Shown: positions 1 through 8,392, counted from the first letter of the stretch. The stretch is DNA of 11,615 bases from JADHLJ01 sp038118725 (GCA_038118725.1 JAYOIK010000110.1:1-11615); one strand, 5' to 3'. Numbers and translations are program-made. The notes: generated by a model from the letters alone, not told the origin.

Positions 1-117
1 TTCGGTTTGCCCGGTCTGACGCTGGCGTCGATAATCGCGGCCATCCTGGTTGGGGGATCATTCAGCATCACGGAACTGGCGAGAGCCTGGACGAGTGTGT
101 TCAAGTGGTTCCGATAG
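1..117 (+). CDS. C-terminal fragment of an unidentified protein with a terminal membrane-like helix
   Basis: Frame 1 is open from the window edge to a TAG at 115-117 and encodes 38 residues. The segment contains a hydrophobic run (LASIIAAILVGG, about residues 8-19) followed by a short amphipathic tail ending in FKWFR, which would suit a C-terminal transmembrane helix with a cationic end. The start lies outside the window. I do not recognise the family. The frame remains open after the TAG to a TAA near 277, but nothing there looks clearly coding. The fragment may be the true end of a host gene lying upstream of the IS remnant. The reading frame is seen directly; the assignment as a real gene is inference. 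Confidence 0.35.
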   Translation, partial: FGLPGLTLASIIAAILVGGSFSITELARAWTSVFKWFR

Positions 118-209
118 GGCCTGTGGTTTACGGGAAGAACCAAGCCGGAAGATCTCGGCGGTTTTCTTGGTGAAGATAAAAAGCGCGAAGAGCGCGGAGC
201 CGGGTTTAG

Positions 210-644
210 GGAACAGGCATCGGCCCCGGATACGGCCGGCCGAAGAAGATCTTCAGCGACAATGGCACGGAGCTAACCTCCCGGGTCATGCTGGAATCGC
301 AGAACGCGACCGGTGTTGAATGGCACTACATCCAATCCGGCAAGCCAACGCAGAACGCCTTCATCGAGTCCTTCAATGGCCGGCCGCGGGACGAACTGTT
401 GAACGAGGAGGTGGTCGAGAACCTGCCCGACGCCCGGCGCAAGCTCGCGCTATGGCGTCACGATTACAACAATACCAGACCCCACTCAGCCCTGGGCGGG
501 CTCACGCCCGCCCTTCACCGCTCACTTGAGCAATCCCGGGTCTTCAATCACGGCGCGCTTCACCCGGTCGAACAACGAGGATACCCTTGGATCAGGCTCC
601 CATTGGACACGAGGGAACCCGTGGGCTCTGTTCATTTTCGGTAG
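210..644 (+). pseudogene. IS3-family transposase (OrfB), C-terminal fragment
   Basis: The frame opens after a TAG at 207-209. Homology to the DDE integrase domain of IS3-family OrfB begins near 231 with FSDNGTEL, which carries the second catalytic Asp. It continues with WHYIQSGKPTQNAFIESFNG, which carries the catalytic Glu, and with the typical tail WRHDYNNTRPHSALGGLTPA, ending near 520. The helix-turn-helix region, OrfA and the part with the first catalytic Asp are absent, so the enzyme cannot be active. The last ~40 codons to the TAG at 642-644 do not look like transposase and probably read through the non-coding right end of the element. The remnant lies between an unidentified gene tail and the TPR-oxygenase gene on the same strand. 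Confidence 0.85.
231..634 (+). mobile_element. IS3-family insertion sequence remnant, left part lost
   Basis: This covers the transposase fragment plus about 110 bp of the presumed right end. The left boundary is where transposase similarity starts (about 231); no left inverted repeat is visible. The right end is tentatively placed after CTGTTCA (628-634), since IS3-family elements commonly end in CA and the sequence after it behaves as part of the downstream TPR gene. No target-site duplication can be recognised because the left end is missing. Both boundaries are inferred. Confidence 0.5.
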
Positions 645-655
645 GGACGGTTCGG

Positions 656-2284
656 ATGGCTGTTGGTGAGCACGACGCGGCTGTCGATGAGTTTCGCGCC
701 GGCCTCGTTTCCGACCCAGGCACGGCCGAGCACTGGTTTCAACTTGGCCGATTGCTCGGCCGGTCAAGAGATGAAGCCGGCGCCGCGCATCAATGGCGCA
801 GAGCATATTGCTGCGATCCAGGGCGCGATCGGATTTTGCGGGATTTGATTACCTTGCTCCGTAGGGTTGGAAACGCGCCGGCCGGTTGGTTGTCGGACTG
901 GTGGCGGCGGGTTTATCGTTCCTCGGACCAGACGATGTTCAGAACCTTCATTGATCTGATGGTGGTATCCGGAGATCTCAAATCCGCTTTTGGGATTCGC
1001 GTGTTGCGTTCCGCGCTCCTGGAAAATCCAAACAACGAAAGCCTTTACAGACTTCTTGGCGATGAACGTGTTTCTCCCGCCTCCCGTGACTTGAGGCAGG
1101 TCTTTCGTTTGCGTCTACTGCGTTTAGGGGCGGTTGACGCGAATACCTTGCGGACCGTCGGCCACTACGCCCGTGAAACGGAGCGCTACGAGATCGCGGC
1201 CACGTATCTTAAGCGAAGTATCCTCTATAATCCCACGCGAAACATCGCCTACTTCACGATGTTCTTCCTGAGCCGCAACCGAGACACGATCGAGGGCGCG
1301 CGTTCATTCCTGCGGCACGCGTGGTGTGTGCTGTACCGGAAGGCAAACGGAGCCGGTACTGAACACCTGCTCCGCCGTTTCGCGGAACTGGAACGCGCGA
1401 ACGGTGATACGGGTCCCTTGATCCCAAGGTTCGAAAAGGAGCGAGCGAACCCGTCCCTGGATCAGGTCTCCTGGCGGAGCATGACCAGGGAGCTCGCGCG
1501 TTGTCAGATCGAGGCGGGAGACATTCCCGGCGCTTTCGCGAATCTCCAATCACTCGAGCGATTTCGCCCGAACGAGCCATCGAGTTATCTCCTGGCCGAT
1601 TGGGCGAGCTATCACTATCAAGCCGGGAATCGTGGTGAATACGACCAATTGGTCGACCGGCGTTTCATTAGAAGTTTTGAGCTGTCCGATATTGTACCAG
1701 ACCTCGACGTTCAAACCTTCAACGCGGCGCTGCGTCGCCTTGTCACGAACCACCCGAGCCTGAAGGCCGGAAGCGATGGTGGGCAAGGAGACATGAGGCA
1801 GACGGGTGACAAGGGGCCGGGAAGCCTATTGGAGGACCAAGCGCCGGAACTGGTCGACCTAAGGCGGTATTTTGAAATTTTACTCCAAAAATACCGACAG
1901 GCACTGCCGGACAATCCGCATCACCCGTTTCTGAAATACAAAGACGTACCGGCGCCCATGGCGTTGTTCTGGGGTCTGGTCATTCGAAACTGCGATGAGG
2001 TTTACACTCATCGTCACGGCGAGGAGACGTTTGCCTCGGCCATCTACTATGCCCACGAGCCGGAGGATATCGAGGATCCGGAAAACCCAAGATCAGGGTG
2101 GTTCGAGGCACTTCGGTCGGATCTCAATATCGAAATGGACCCGGCGGATGTATTGGAGTTCGAAGCAAGGCCGGGACGGTTTCTCTTTATTCCTTCGTAT
2201 TTTTACCATCGGGCGATGCCGACGAAACTATCTCGGAAAAGAGTCTCAATCGTCGCGGACTTCAATTACTCATTCGAGGCTTAA
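656..2284 (+). CDS. TPR-repeat protein with C-terminal 2OG-Fe(II) oxygenase-like domain
   Basis: The protein is 542 aa from ATG 656. A TTG at 587 (preceded by GAGGA) would give 565 aa, but that extension is translated from IS-remnant sequence; ATG 656 has AGGGA 8 nt upstream and is preferred. The N-terminal ~330 residues are helical repeats of TPR type with recurrent (S/N)P turns (LVSDPGTAEHW, LENPNNESLY, ILYNPTRN). The last ~190 residues match the putative 2OG-Fe(II) oxygenase family PF13759: an entry helix (FNAALRRLVTNHPSL), then THRHGEETFASAIYYAHEP, then FIPSYFYHRAMP and KRVSIVADFNY. In the 565-aa numbering, candidate iron ligands are His477, Glu479 and His541, and Arg552 is the likely 2-oxoglutarate contact. 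The substrate is unknown; such fusions suggest hydroxylation of a partner held by the TPRs. The first TPR needs residues encoded upstream of 656, so the 5' end may be damaged. GC content is visibly lower than in the central block, suggesting transfer. Confidence 0.82.
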   Translation: MAVGEHDAAVDEFRAGLVSDPGTAEHWFQLGRLLGRSRDEAGAAHQWRRAYCCDPGRDRILRDLITLLRRVGNAPAGWLSDWWRRVYRSSDQTMFRTFIDLMVVSGDLKSAFGIRVLRSALLENPNNESLYRLLGDERVSPASRDLRQVFRLRLLRLGAVDANTLRTVGHYARETERYEIAATYLKRSILYNPTRNIAYFTMFFLSRNRDTIEGARSFLRHAWCVLYRKANGAGTEHLLRRFAELERANGDTGPLIPRFEKERANPSLDQVSWRSMTRELARCQIEAGDIPGAFANLQSLERFRPNEPSSYLLADWASYHYQAGNRGEYDQLVDRRFIRSFELSDIVPDLDVQTFNAALRRLVTNHPSLKAGSDGGQGDMRQTGDKGPGSLLEDQAPELVDLRRYFEILLQKYRQALPDNPHHPFLKYKDVPAPMALFWGLVIRNCDEVYTHRHGEETFASAIYYAHEPEDIEDPENPRSGWFEALRSDLNIEMDPADVLEFEARPGRFLFIPSYFYHRAMPTKLSRKRVSIVADFNYSFEA

Positions 2285-2432
2285 GCCCGTTACATTTGAT
2301 CTGGGAGGGCGTGTATTGCCTGTTCCTCGGGAGAAGAATCATTCCGGGCGATCGCTTCGTTTCCTCGCCTATTCCGACAATCGACCGAGAATCGCCGTCC
2401 GTTCCCAGGGGCGCCTGAACGGAAATCAGTCC

Positions 2433-2450
2433 CCCGGACGCCGGTCCGGG
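2433..2450. terminator. Possible bidirectional hairpin between convergent transcripts
   Basis: A perfect 7-bp stem (CCCGGAC / GTCCGGG) with a 4-nt loop lies between the end of the plus-strand TPR-oxygenase gene and the 3' end of the minus-strand tRNA-Met. Neither side has a proper T-tract, so intrinsic termination would be weak. The position between convergent genes is the main argument. Confidence 0.3.
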
Positions 2451-2492
2451 AGCCGTTACAAACCCACAGCCATTTGATTTTATCTAGAAAAT

Positions 2493-2569
2493 TGGTAGCG
2501 GAGGAGGGACTTGAACCCCCGACACGCGGATTATGATTCCGCTGCTCTAACCAGCTGAGCTACTCCGCC
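2493..2569 (-). tRNA. tRNA-Met (elongator, anticodon CAT)
   Basis: On the minus strand a 77-nt cloverleaf folds completely. The acceptor is GGCGGAG pairing with CTCCGCT, with a G1-U72 wobble. The D arm is GCTC/GAGC. The anticodon stem is GCGGA/TCCGC around the loop ATCATAA, giving anticodon CAT. The T arm is GGGGG TTCAAGT CCCTC. Discriminator A is followed by an encoded CCA. The body matches the elongator tRNA-Met of alphaproteobacteria rather than initiator tRNA or tRNA-Ile2. It sits 92 bp downstream of mnmA in the same direction and has its own promoter. The 3' end faces the accessory left edge, the usual orientation for tRNA genes used as integration sites. Confidence 0.97.
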
Positions 2570-2588
2570 CCAAAAAGGTGCGTGGCGG

Positions 2589-2617
2589 GATATAGGCAAG
2601 CTGGGGCCGGCTGTCAA
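2589..2617 (-). promoter_or_regulatory. Sigma-70-type promoter of tRNA-Met
   Basis: Read on the minus strand there is a TTGACA -35 box (2612-2617), a 17-bp spacer and a TATATC -10 box (2589-2594). The -10 box ends 19 bp before the tRNA 5' end at 2569. The -35 matches consensus exactly and the spacing is ideal, so the tRNA does not depend on read-through from mnmA. Confidence 0.85.
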
Positions 2618-2639
2618 CCGAGAGAGCGCCGGTTTGCGA

Positions 2640-2656
2640 GGTTCGAGCAACGAACC
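2640..2656 (-). terminator. Hairpin just after mnmA, possible weak terminator
   Basis: A 6-bp perfect inverted repeat (GGTTCG / CGAACC, 5-nt loop) begins 5 nt after the mnmA stop codon and precedes the tRNA promoter. No T-tract follows on the minus strand, so it may be a 3'-end stabilising or weak termination element only. Confidence 0.25.
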
Positions 2657-2661
2657 CGTGA

Positions 2662-3891
2662 TCAGGCGAGTGCCGGCGCTTCGGACCACCGCCGCGCTTG
2701 CCCCATCCCAGCGCTATTCGCGGCCCCGGTGATCCAACCACCGCCGAGCACATGGGCATGGTTATCGGCGGCGTAAAACACGGCCGCCTGGCCGGGCGAG
2801 ACCCCCATCTCCGGCACCCGCAGATGGATTCGTCCGGCGCCCCGCGCGCCGTCGAGATGAAGTATCGCCGGCACCGGCTCCTGGGTTGAACGAAGCCTGA
2901 CCAGAATATCGACTTCTTCTCCACCCCCGGTCGCTCGCTCGAGCCCCGCGCCAAGCCAGTTTACATCGGCGACTTGCACGATATCGCGTCCCAGCGCCGC
3001 TCTCGGGCCGACGATGACCCGGCGGCTCTCGGGCTCGACACGGATCACGTAGAGGGGCTCGGAATCGCCATCGCGCCCGGCGTCGCCCCGGCCTCCGATG
3101 CCGAGACCCTTGCGCTGGCCGATGGTGAAATCGATCACACCCTCGTGGCTTCCCAGAACCCGTCCGTCCAGATGCACGATTTCGCCCGGCTCGACCGCTC
3201 CCGGGCGTAGTTTGCGGACCACGTCGCCATAGCGGCCACTGGGGACGAAGCAGATATCCTGACTGTCCGGCTTATCGGCGATATCGAGGCCGAACCGCCG
3301 CGCGTGCTCGCGGGTCTCCTCCTTGCTCATCCCGCCCAGGGGAAACCGCAGATAGTCCAGTTGCTCCGGCGTGGTGGCGAACAGGAAATAGCTTTGGTCC
3401 TTGGCCGGATCGGCGCCGCGATGCAGCTCCACCCCGCCCGCGCCCGCCACCCGGCGCACATAATGACCGGTACACAGGGCCGCCCCACCGAGATCCCGCG
3501 CGGTGCCGAGCAGATCCTGGAACTTGACGGTCTGATTGCAGCGCACGCAGGGGATCGGCGTCTCGCCGCGCAGATAACCGTCCGCGAAATCGTCCATCAC
3601 CTGTTCGCGGAACCGGCTTTCATAATCCAGCACATAATGGGGAATGCCGATCCGGTCGGCGACATCGCGCGCGTCGTGAATATCGACACCGGCGCAGCAT
3701 GCCCCCTTGCGGCGCAGGGCCTCGCCGTGATCATAAAGTTGCAGGGTGATACCGACCACGTCATATCCGGCCTCGGCCACCAGGGCCGCGGTCACCGAGC
3801 TGTCGACACCGCCGGACATCGCCACCACGACCCGGGTTTCGGAACGCGGGACCGACGGGTCGAGCCCCAGATCAAGCGTCGGTCCACTCAT
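2662..3891 (-). CDS. mnmA: tRNA-specific 2-thiouridylase MnmA
   Basis: This 409-aa protein thiolates C2 of wobble uridine U34 in tRNAs for Lys, Glu and Gln, in the cytoplasm, using ATP and persulfide sulfur from a cysteine desulfurase (family knowledge). Visible motifs are the ATP PP-loop SGGVDSS (residues 26-32), PCVRCN with catalytic Cys118, TGHYVRR, KDQSYFLF, QDICFV with the second catalytic Cys214, and the IGQRKGLGIGG segment before the C-terminal beta-barrel domain, which ends with SPGQAAVFY and LGGGWI. Length is slightly above the ~370 aa usual in the family because of a ~20-residue N-terminal extension and a short C-terminal tail. The frame stays open upstream to 4137, but that part overlaps tenA; ATG 3891 has a GAGGG site that overlaps the tenA stop codon, 7 nt away, indicating translational coupling. 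It is the last protein gene of the desulfurase-ferredoxin-tenA-mnmA cluster. Confidence 0.97.
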   Translation of the reverse strand: MSGPTLDLGLDPSVPRSETRVVVAMSGGVDSSVTAALVAEAGYDVVGITLQLYDHGEALRRKGACCAGVDIHDARDVADRIGIPHYVLDYESRFREQVMDDFADGYLRGETPIPCVRCNQTVKFQDLLGTARDLGGAALCTGHYVRRVAGAGGVELHRGADPAKDQSYFLFATTPEQLDYLRFPLGGMSKEETREHARRFGLDIADKPDSQDICFVPSGRYGDVVRKLRPGAVEPGEIVHLDGRVLGSHEGVIDFTIGQRKGLGIGGRGDAGRDGDSEPLYVIRVEPESRRVIVGPRAALGRDIVQVADVNWLGAGLERATGGGEEVDILVRLRSTQEPVPAILHLDGARGAGRIHLRVPEMGVSPGQAAVFYAADNHAHVLGGGWITGAANSAGMGQARRWSEAPALA

Positions 3892-3898
3892 CGCGCCC

Positions 3899-4612
3899 TC
3901 ACCCGCCGTTTGAACCCTTGGCGGCGTCCAGACCCATTTGCCAGAAACCGGCCTCGAGAACCGTCGCCGCGCGAAAATCCCTGGCCAACCCCTCGAAACG
4001 CGCCTCGCCGCCCCGGCTTTCGGACAGCCGATCGAGCTGCGCGATGGCGCCGGCGACCAGTTCCAGATACTCGGCGCCGGAATACATCTCGATCCACGAG
4101 AGATAGGGATTGCCCTCGCGCTTCGTCGCCGGATCATCGGCGAGCTTCTTGCCGATCACCCCATAGCCGACAGCGCAAGGCGAAAGCGCGGTGTGCAGAT
4201 CAAGAATATCGCCGGCCATGCCGCGCTCCAGCACGAAGCGGGTATAGGCCATGCAGGCCGGATCCTCGGGCACGGCGGCCATTTCCGCCTCGCTCAGCCC
4301 CCAATCGGCGCAGTACTTCACGTGCAGGTCCATTTCGACATCGACGATGGCCGAGATCGCGCCGGCGGCGGCGCGCATATCCTCCAGGGTCTCGGACTTG
4401 TAGACCGCGAGACCATAGGCGCGCGCGAAATGGATCAGGAAAAGGTAATCCTGGGCCAGATAATGCCGGAACGCCGCCTCGGGCAGGGTGCCGTCGGCGA
4501 GGCCGCGCACGAAGGCGTGGTCGGTGTAATCCGTCCACTCCTCGGCCGAGGCGAGACAGAGGCGCCCCATCAGGCTATCGGCGGGGACCAGGGTGTTTGC
4601 CGTGTTGGTCAT
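3899..4612 (-). CDS. tenA: TenA family thiaminase II / aminopyrimidine aminohydrolase
   Basis: This 237-aa helical protein is of normal TenA length. TenA hydrolyses aminomethyl-pyrimidine breakdown products of thiamine (and thiamine itself) so that the pyrimidine can be reused in thiamine synthesis. Family features visible here are the AFVRGLADGTLP entry segment, AQDYLFL with the substrate-binding Asp55, LSPCAVGYG with nucleophile Cys146 and Tyr150, YLSWIEMYSG, and VLEAGFWQM with the conserved C-terminal Glu220. The ATG at 4612 is 4 nt after the ferredoxin stop and lacks a strong ribosome-binding site, so translation is probably coupled; the frame is open 17 codons further but would overlap the ferredoxin gene. 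No other thiamine genes are in the window. Placement between a ferredoxin and mnmA is uncommon and suggests a shared sulfur or cofactor-maintenance context (inference). Confidence 0.93.
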   Translation of the reverse strand: MTNTANTLVPADSLMGRLCLASAEEWTDYTDHAFVRGLADGTLPEAAFRHYLAQDYLFLIHFARAYGLAVYKSETLEDMRAAAGAISAIVDVEMDLHVKYCADWGLSEAEMAAVPEDPACMAYTRFVLERGMAGDILDLHTALSPCAVGYGVIGKKLADDPATKREGNPYLSWIEMYSGAEYLELVAGAIAQLDRLSESRGGEARFEGLARDFRAATVLEAGFWQMGLDAAKGSNGG

Positions 4613-4616
4613 GAGC

Positions 4617-4940
4617 TCAGTAATTCTCCCCGGTATCCGGCAGTTTGACCACCAAGCCATCAAGTTCGGCGGTCAAGGCGATTTGGCAGCCGAGCCTTGA
4701 CGTCTCCGTCAACCCGTAGGCCAGGTCGAGCATGTCCTCCTCGTCATCCGAGGGCGCCGCCAGGCGATCATACCACGGGTCTTGCACGACCACATGACAG
4801 GTGGCGCAGGCCATGTTGCCCTCGCAGGCCCCTTCGATGTCTATGTCGTTCGCCCGCGAGATCTGGAGCAAGGTCCAGCCCTCCGGCGCCTCGACGTCCC
4901 GGGCGCTCCCGTCCCGGGCGATGAAGGTCATGCGCGGCAT
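4617..4940 (-). CDS. [2Fe-2S] ferredoxin, adrenodoxin/Isc type
   Basis: This 107-aa soluble electron carrier has the vertebrate/adrenodoxin-type cluster-binding pattern: Cys39-x5-Cys45-x2-Cys48 (in GACEGNMACATCHV) and Cys85 (in RLGCQI). The acidic stretch SDDEEDMLDL before the last Cys is typical of this class and forms the partner-binding surface. It is the size of Fdx proteins that serve Fe-S cluster assembly or monooxygenases. The start at 4940 has a very strong GGGGGAGGG site and lies 17 nt after the cysteine desulfurase stop; the gene ends 4 nt before tenA. Its neighbour suggests it supplies electrons in sulfur or Fe-S chemistry with the desulfurase, as Isc ferredoxins do (inference). 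A reductase is not visible in the window. Confidence 0.95.
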   Translation of the reverse strand: MPRMTFIARDGSARDVEAPEGWTLLQISRANDIDIEGACEGNMACATCHVVVQDPWYDRLAAPSDDEEDMLDLAYGLTETSRLGCQIALTAELDGLVVKLPDTGENY

Positions 4941-4957
4941 GCGCCCTCCCCCTTTAC

Positions 4958-6103
4958 TTAGTCCAGAGCCCGGTTTTGCGCGTCGGCGCGCTTGTACAAC
5001 TTGATCCAGGCATCGGCAAGCCGGTCAACCTCGGCCTCGGTGCTCAGCCATCCGAGACTGACGCGGATTGTCGTCTCCGCTGCCGCGCCGTCGGGCTCCA
5101 TGGCCTCGACCACGTGGCTGCGCTTGACCTTGCCGGAGGAACAGGCGGAACCGGCGCTGACCGCGATCCCCTCGAGATCCAGGGCCATCACCTGGGTTTC
5201 GGCCGGCATGCCGGGCATGACGATACAGGAGGTGTTGCCCAGCCGCGGCACGTCCCGGCAAAGCACGCGAGCGGCGGGGGCGGCGTCCAATATCCGGCTT
5301 TCCAGACGGTCTCGCAGCGCCGCGACACGGTCGATCATGCCCTCGCCCAGGGTCGAGGCCCGCTCCCTGGAGACGGTGTCGGCGGCGGCTCCAAACCCGG
5401 CGATCCCGACCAGGTTCTCCGTGCCGGAACGTCGCCCCCGCTCCTGACCGCCGCCGGTGATCAGCGGATCAAGGGTCAAACCCTCGCGGACCAGCAAGGC
5501 GCCGACGCCCGGCGGACCGCCGATCTTGTGGGCGGAAACCGACATCAGATCGAGGCCACTGGCGGTGAAATCAACCGGCAGTTTGCCGACCGCCTGGACG
5601 GCGTCGGAATGCACCAAGGCGCCATGCGCGCGCGCCAGCGCGACAATATCGGCCAGCGGCTGGATCGCCCCGGTTTCATTGTTCGCCCACATGACCGAGA
5701 CCAGCGCCGGCTCCGTCTCGGCCACGAGCCTGGCCTCGAGGGCGGCGAGATCGATCAATCCGTTGCTCAGAACCGGAACTCGCTCCACCCCCGGCACGGC
5801 CAGAACCGCGTCATGCTCGATCGCCGAGACGAGGACGCGCTTTCGCCCGGAGCCACCAAGCGCCATCAAATCCGCCTCGGTCCCGCCGCTGGTGAAAATA
5901 ACCGCCTCCGGCGTCGCGCCGAGCAGAGCCGCGAGGCTTCGCCGGGCGCTCTCCAGAACCGCCCGCGCCGCGCGCCCCGCGCGGTGGACCGAGGACGGGT
6001 TTCCAGGCGCGGCCATCGCCGCCAGCATGGCCTCGCGGGCCTCGTCCCTCAACGGTGTCGTCGCGTTGTAATCGGCATAGATCATTGGCCGAGGATACTT
6101 CAT
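4958..6103 (-). CDS. Cysteine desulfurase, NifS/IscS type (PLP-dependent)
   Basis: This 381-aa class-V aminotransferase-fold enzyme converts cysteine to alanine and passes persulfide sulfur to acceptors. Visible landmarks are YADYNATTP at the N terminus, FTSGGTEAD for phosphate binding, IEHDAV with His97 that stacks on PLP, SAHKIGGPPG with Schiff-base Lys193, GRRSGTEN, and the catalytic loop SAGSACSSGKV with Cys321. The GSACSSGK loop places it in group I (NifS/IscS), not SufS. ATG 6103 and an internal ATG at 6085 (MIYADYN, the commoner family start) are both possible; neither has a clear ribosome-binding site. It opens a tight operon with ferredoxin, tenA and mnmA. No iscU, iscR, hscA or nifU is nearby, so it may mainly serve tRNA thiolation; which of IscS or NifS is the better name cannot be decided here. 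Confidence 0.94.
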   Translation of the reverse strand: MKYPRPMIYADYNATTPLRDEAREAMLAAMAAPGNPSSVHRAGRAARAVLESARRSLAALLGATPEAVIFTSGGTEADLMALGGSGRKRVLVSAIEHDAVLAVPGVERVPVLSNGLIDLAALEARLVAETEPALVSVMWANNETGAIQPLADIVALARAHGALVHSDAVQAVGKLPVDFTASGLDLMSVSAHKIGGPPGVGALLVREGLTLDPLITGGGQERGRRSGTENLVGIAGFGAAADTVSRERASTLGEGMIDRVAALRDRLESRILDAAPAARVLCRDVPRLGNTSCIVMPGMPAETQVMALDLEGIAVSAGSACSSGKVKRSHVVEAMEPDGAAAETTIRVSLGWLSTEAEVDRLADAWIKLYKRADAQNRALD

Positions 6104-6178
6104 TGACGAGCGAAGGCCAGACCGCGAGGCGAACTCGGTCGACGGGAGAAGGCTTGGAACGGTTTTGGGGCGCGGCGG

Positions 6179-7747
<1,569 letters not shown>

Positions 7748-7894
7748 GCTTCTTTACCTACCATGATGGAAGGCATTGGCGTCGACATCTGCGCAACGCG
7801 ATCTATCGGTTCGCGGGATAGCCGGCTCAGCATGCGCCCTTGCCGAGCAAAGATCCAGCGGGACCCGGGATCCAGACCAGCCGCGAAGGCGCGC

Positions 7895-8392
7895 CTAGCG
7901 GCGGTTCAGGTTGCAAACGCCGTTCACGCAGACATCCGGATAGGAGCCGTGGCAGGCATTGCAGAACTTGGCCGAGACCGTCGGATGCGCGGTTGAGATA
8001 TCCGCCCCGTCGAAGGTATAGGCGCCGTAAACCGGCTTGCCGCCGCGATGCTCGGTCACCAGCAGGAACTTCAAGGCCGGGATCTCCAGCACCCCGGTCG
8101 GCCCGTCCGGAAGCGCCGCGCGGTCGACACCGATGATCGGCGGCGCCATGCGGATCACATAACCGGCGCCCTTGCCGTCATTGAGCCAGTTATAGGCGCG
8201 GAAGGTTGACTGAAACGCCTCGTGCAGGTCCTTGGGAATGACCGCGCCCTTGGGCGGAATGACCCCGGTGTGATGCACCGGCCAGTTCTCCCAACCCGTC
8301 GGAAAATCCGCGACCGACTGAGCCTTGGCCGAACCGCCGGTGAAACCGATGACCAACGCCAGTAAGGCGATGCATAGTCCTGAAAATCTCAT
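7895..8392 (-). CDS. Secreted mono-heme c-type protein, cytochrome P460-like
   Basis: This 165-aa precursor has a clear signal peptide (residues 1-24: hydrophobic CIALLALVIGF, cleavage after SAKA) and one heme-c attachment motif, FCNACHG, with Cys144, Cys147 and His148. The heme motif near the C terminus, the small size and the FPTGWENWP opening resemble periplasmic cytochrome P460-family proteins. However, the middle region does not show the P460 pattern clearly and the cross-linking Lys cannot be assigned. Two further cysteines (Cys155, Cys160, in CVNGVC) follow the heme motif and could form a disulfide. ATG 8392 is preferred over 8461 because it begins the signal peptide and has GGGGAGA about 6 nt upstream. 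It may act in periplasmic redox or small-nitrogen-compound chemistry, but the neighbours do not indicate a pathway. The cytochrome call is firm; the P460 family call is tentative. Confidence 0.75.
   Translation of the reverse strand: MRFSGLCIALLALVIGFTGGSAKAQSVADFPTGWENWPVHHTGVIPPKGAVIPKDLHEAFQSTFRAYNWLNDGKGAGYVIRMAPPIIGVDRAALPDGPTGVLEIPALKFLLVTEHRGGKPVYGAYTFDGADISTAHPTVSAKFCNACHGSYPDVCVNGVCNLNRR

Noticed and set aside
118..319. An open frame of 89 codons beginning at ATG 50
   Set aside because: It overlaps the gene tail and the IS remnant out of frame with both, and shows no family signature.
2285..2477. Plus-strand frames running from inside the TPR-oxygenase gene to 2418 and 2477
   Set aside because: They start within the oxygenase domain in wrong frames and extend into spacer sequence without any motif.
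3892..4137. 82-residue N-terminal extension of MnmA to ATG 4137
   Set aside because: The extension overlaps tenA in another frame and is Arg/Pro-rich; ATG 3891 has a good ribosome-binding site and fits the family length.
3304..4614. A 436-codon plus-strand frame across mnmA and tenA
   Set aside because: It is antisense to two well-defined genes and becomes an Arg/Pro-rich low-complexity string in its second half.
4976..6106. A 376-codon plus-strand frame opposite the cysteine desulfurase
   Set aside because: It mirrors the desulfurase almost end to end and has no motif; the minus-strand gene has every catalytic residue.
7748..7894. Spacer between the heme protein and the TPR-glycosyltransferase, checked for a terminator or small gene
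   Set aside because: It contains palindromic restriction-site-like bits (GGATCC, CCCGGG) but no stem followed by a T-tract and no credible small ORF.
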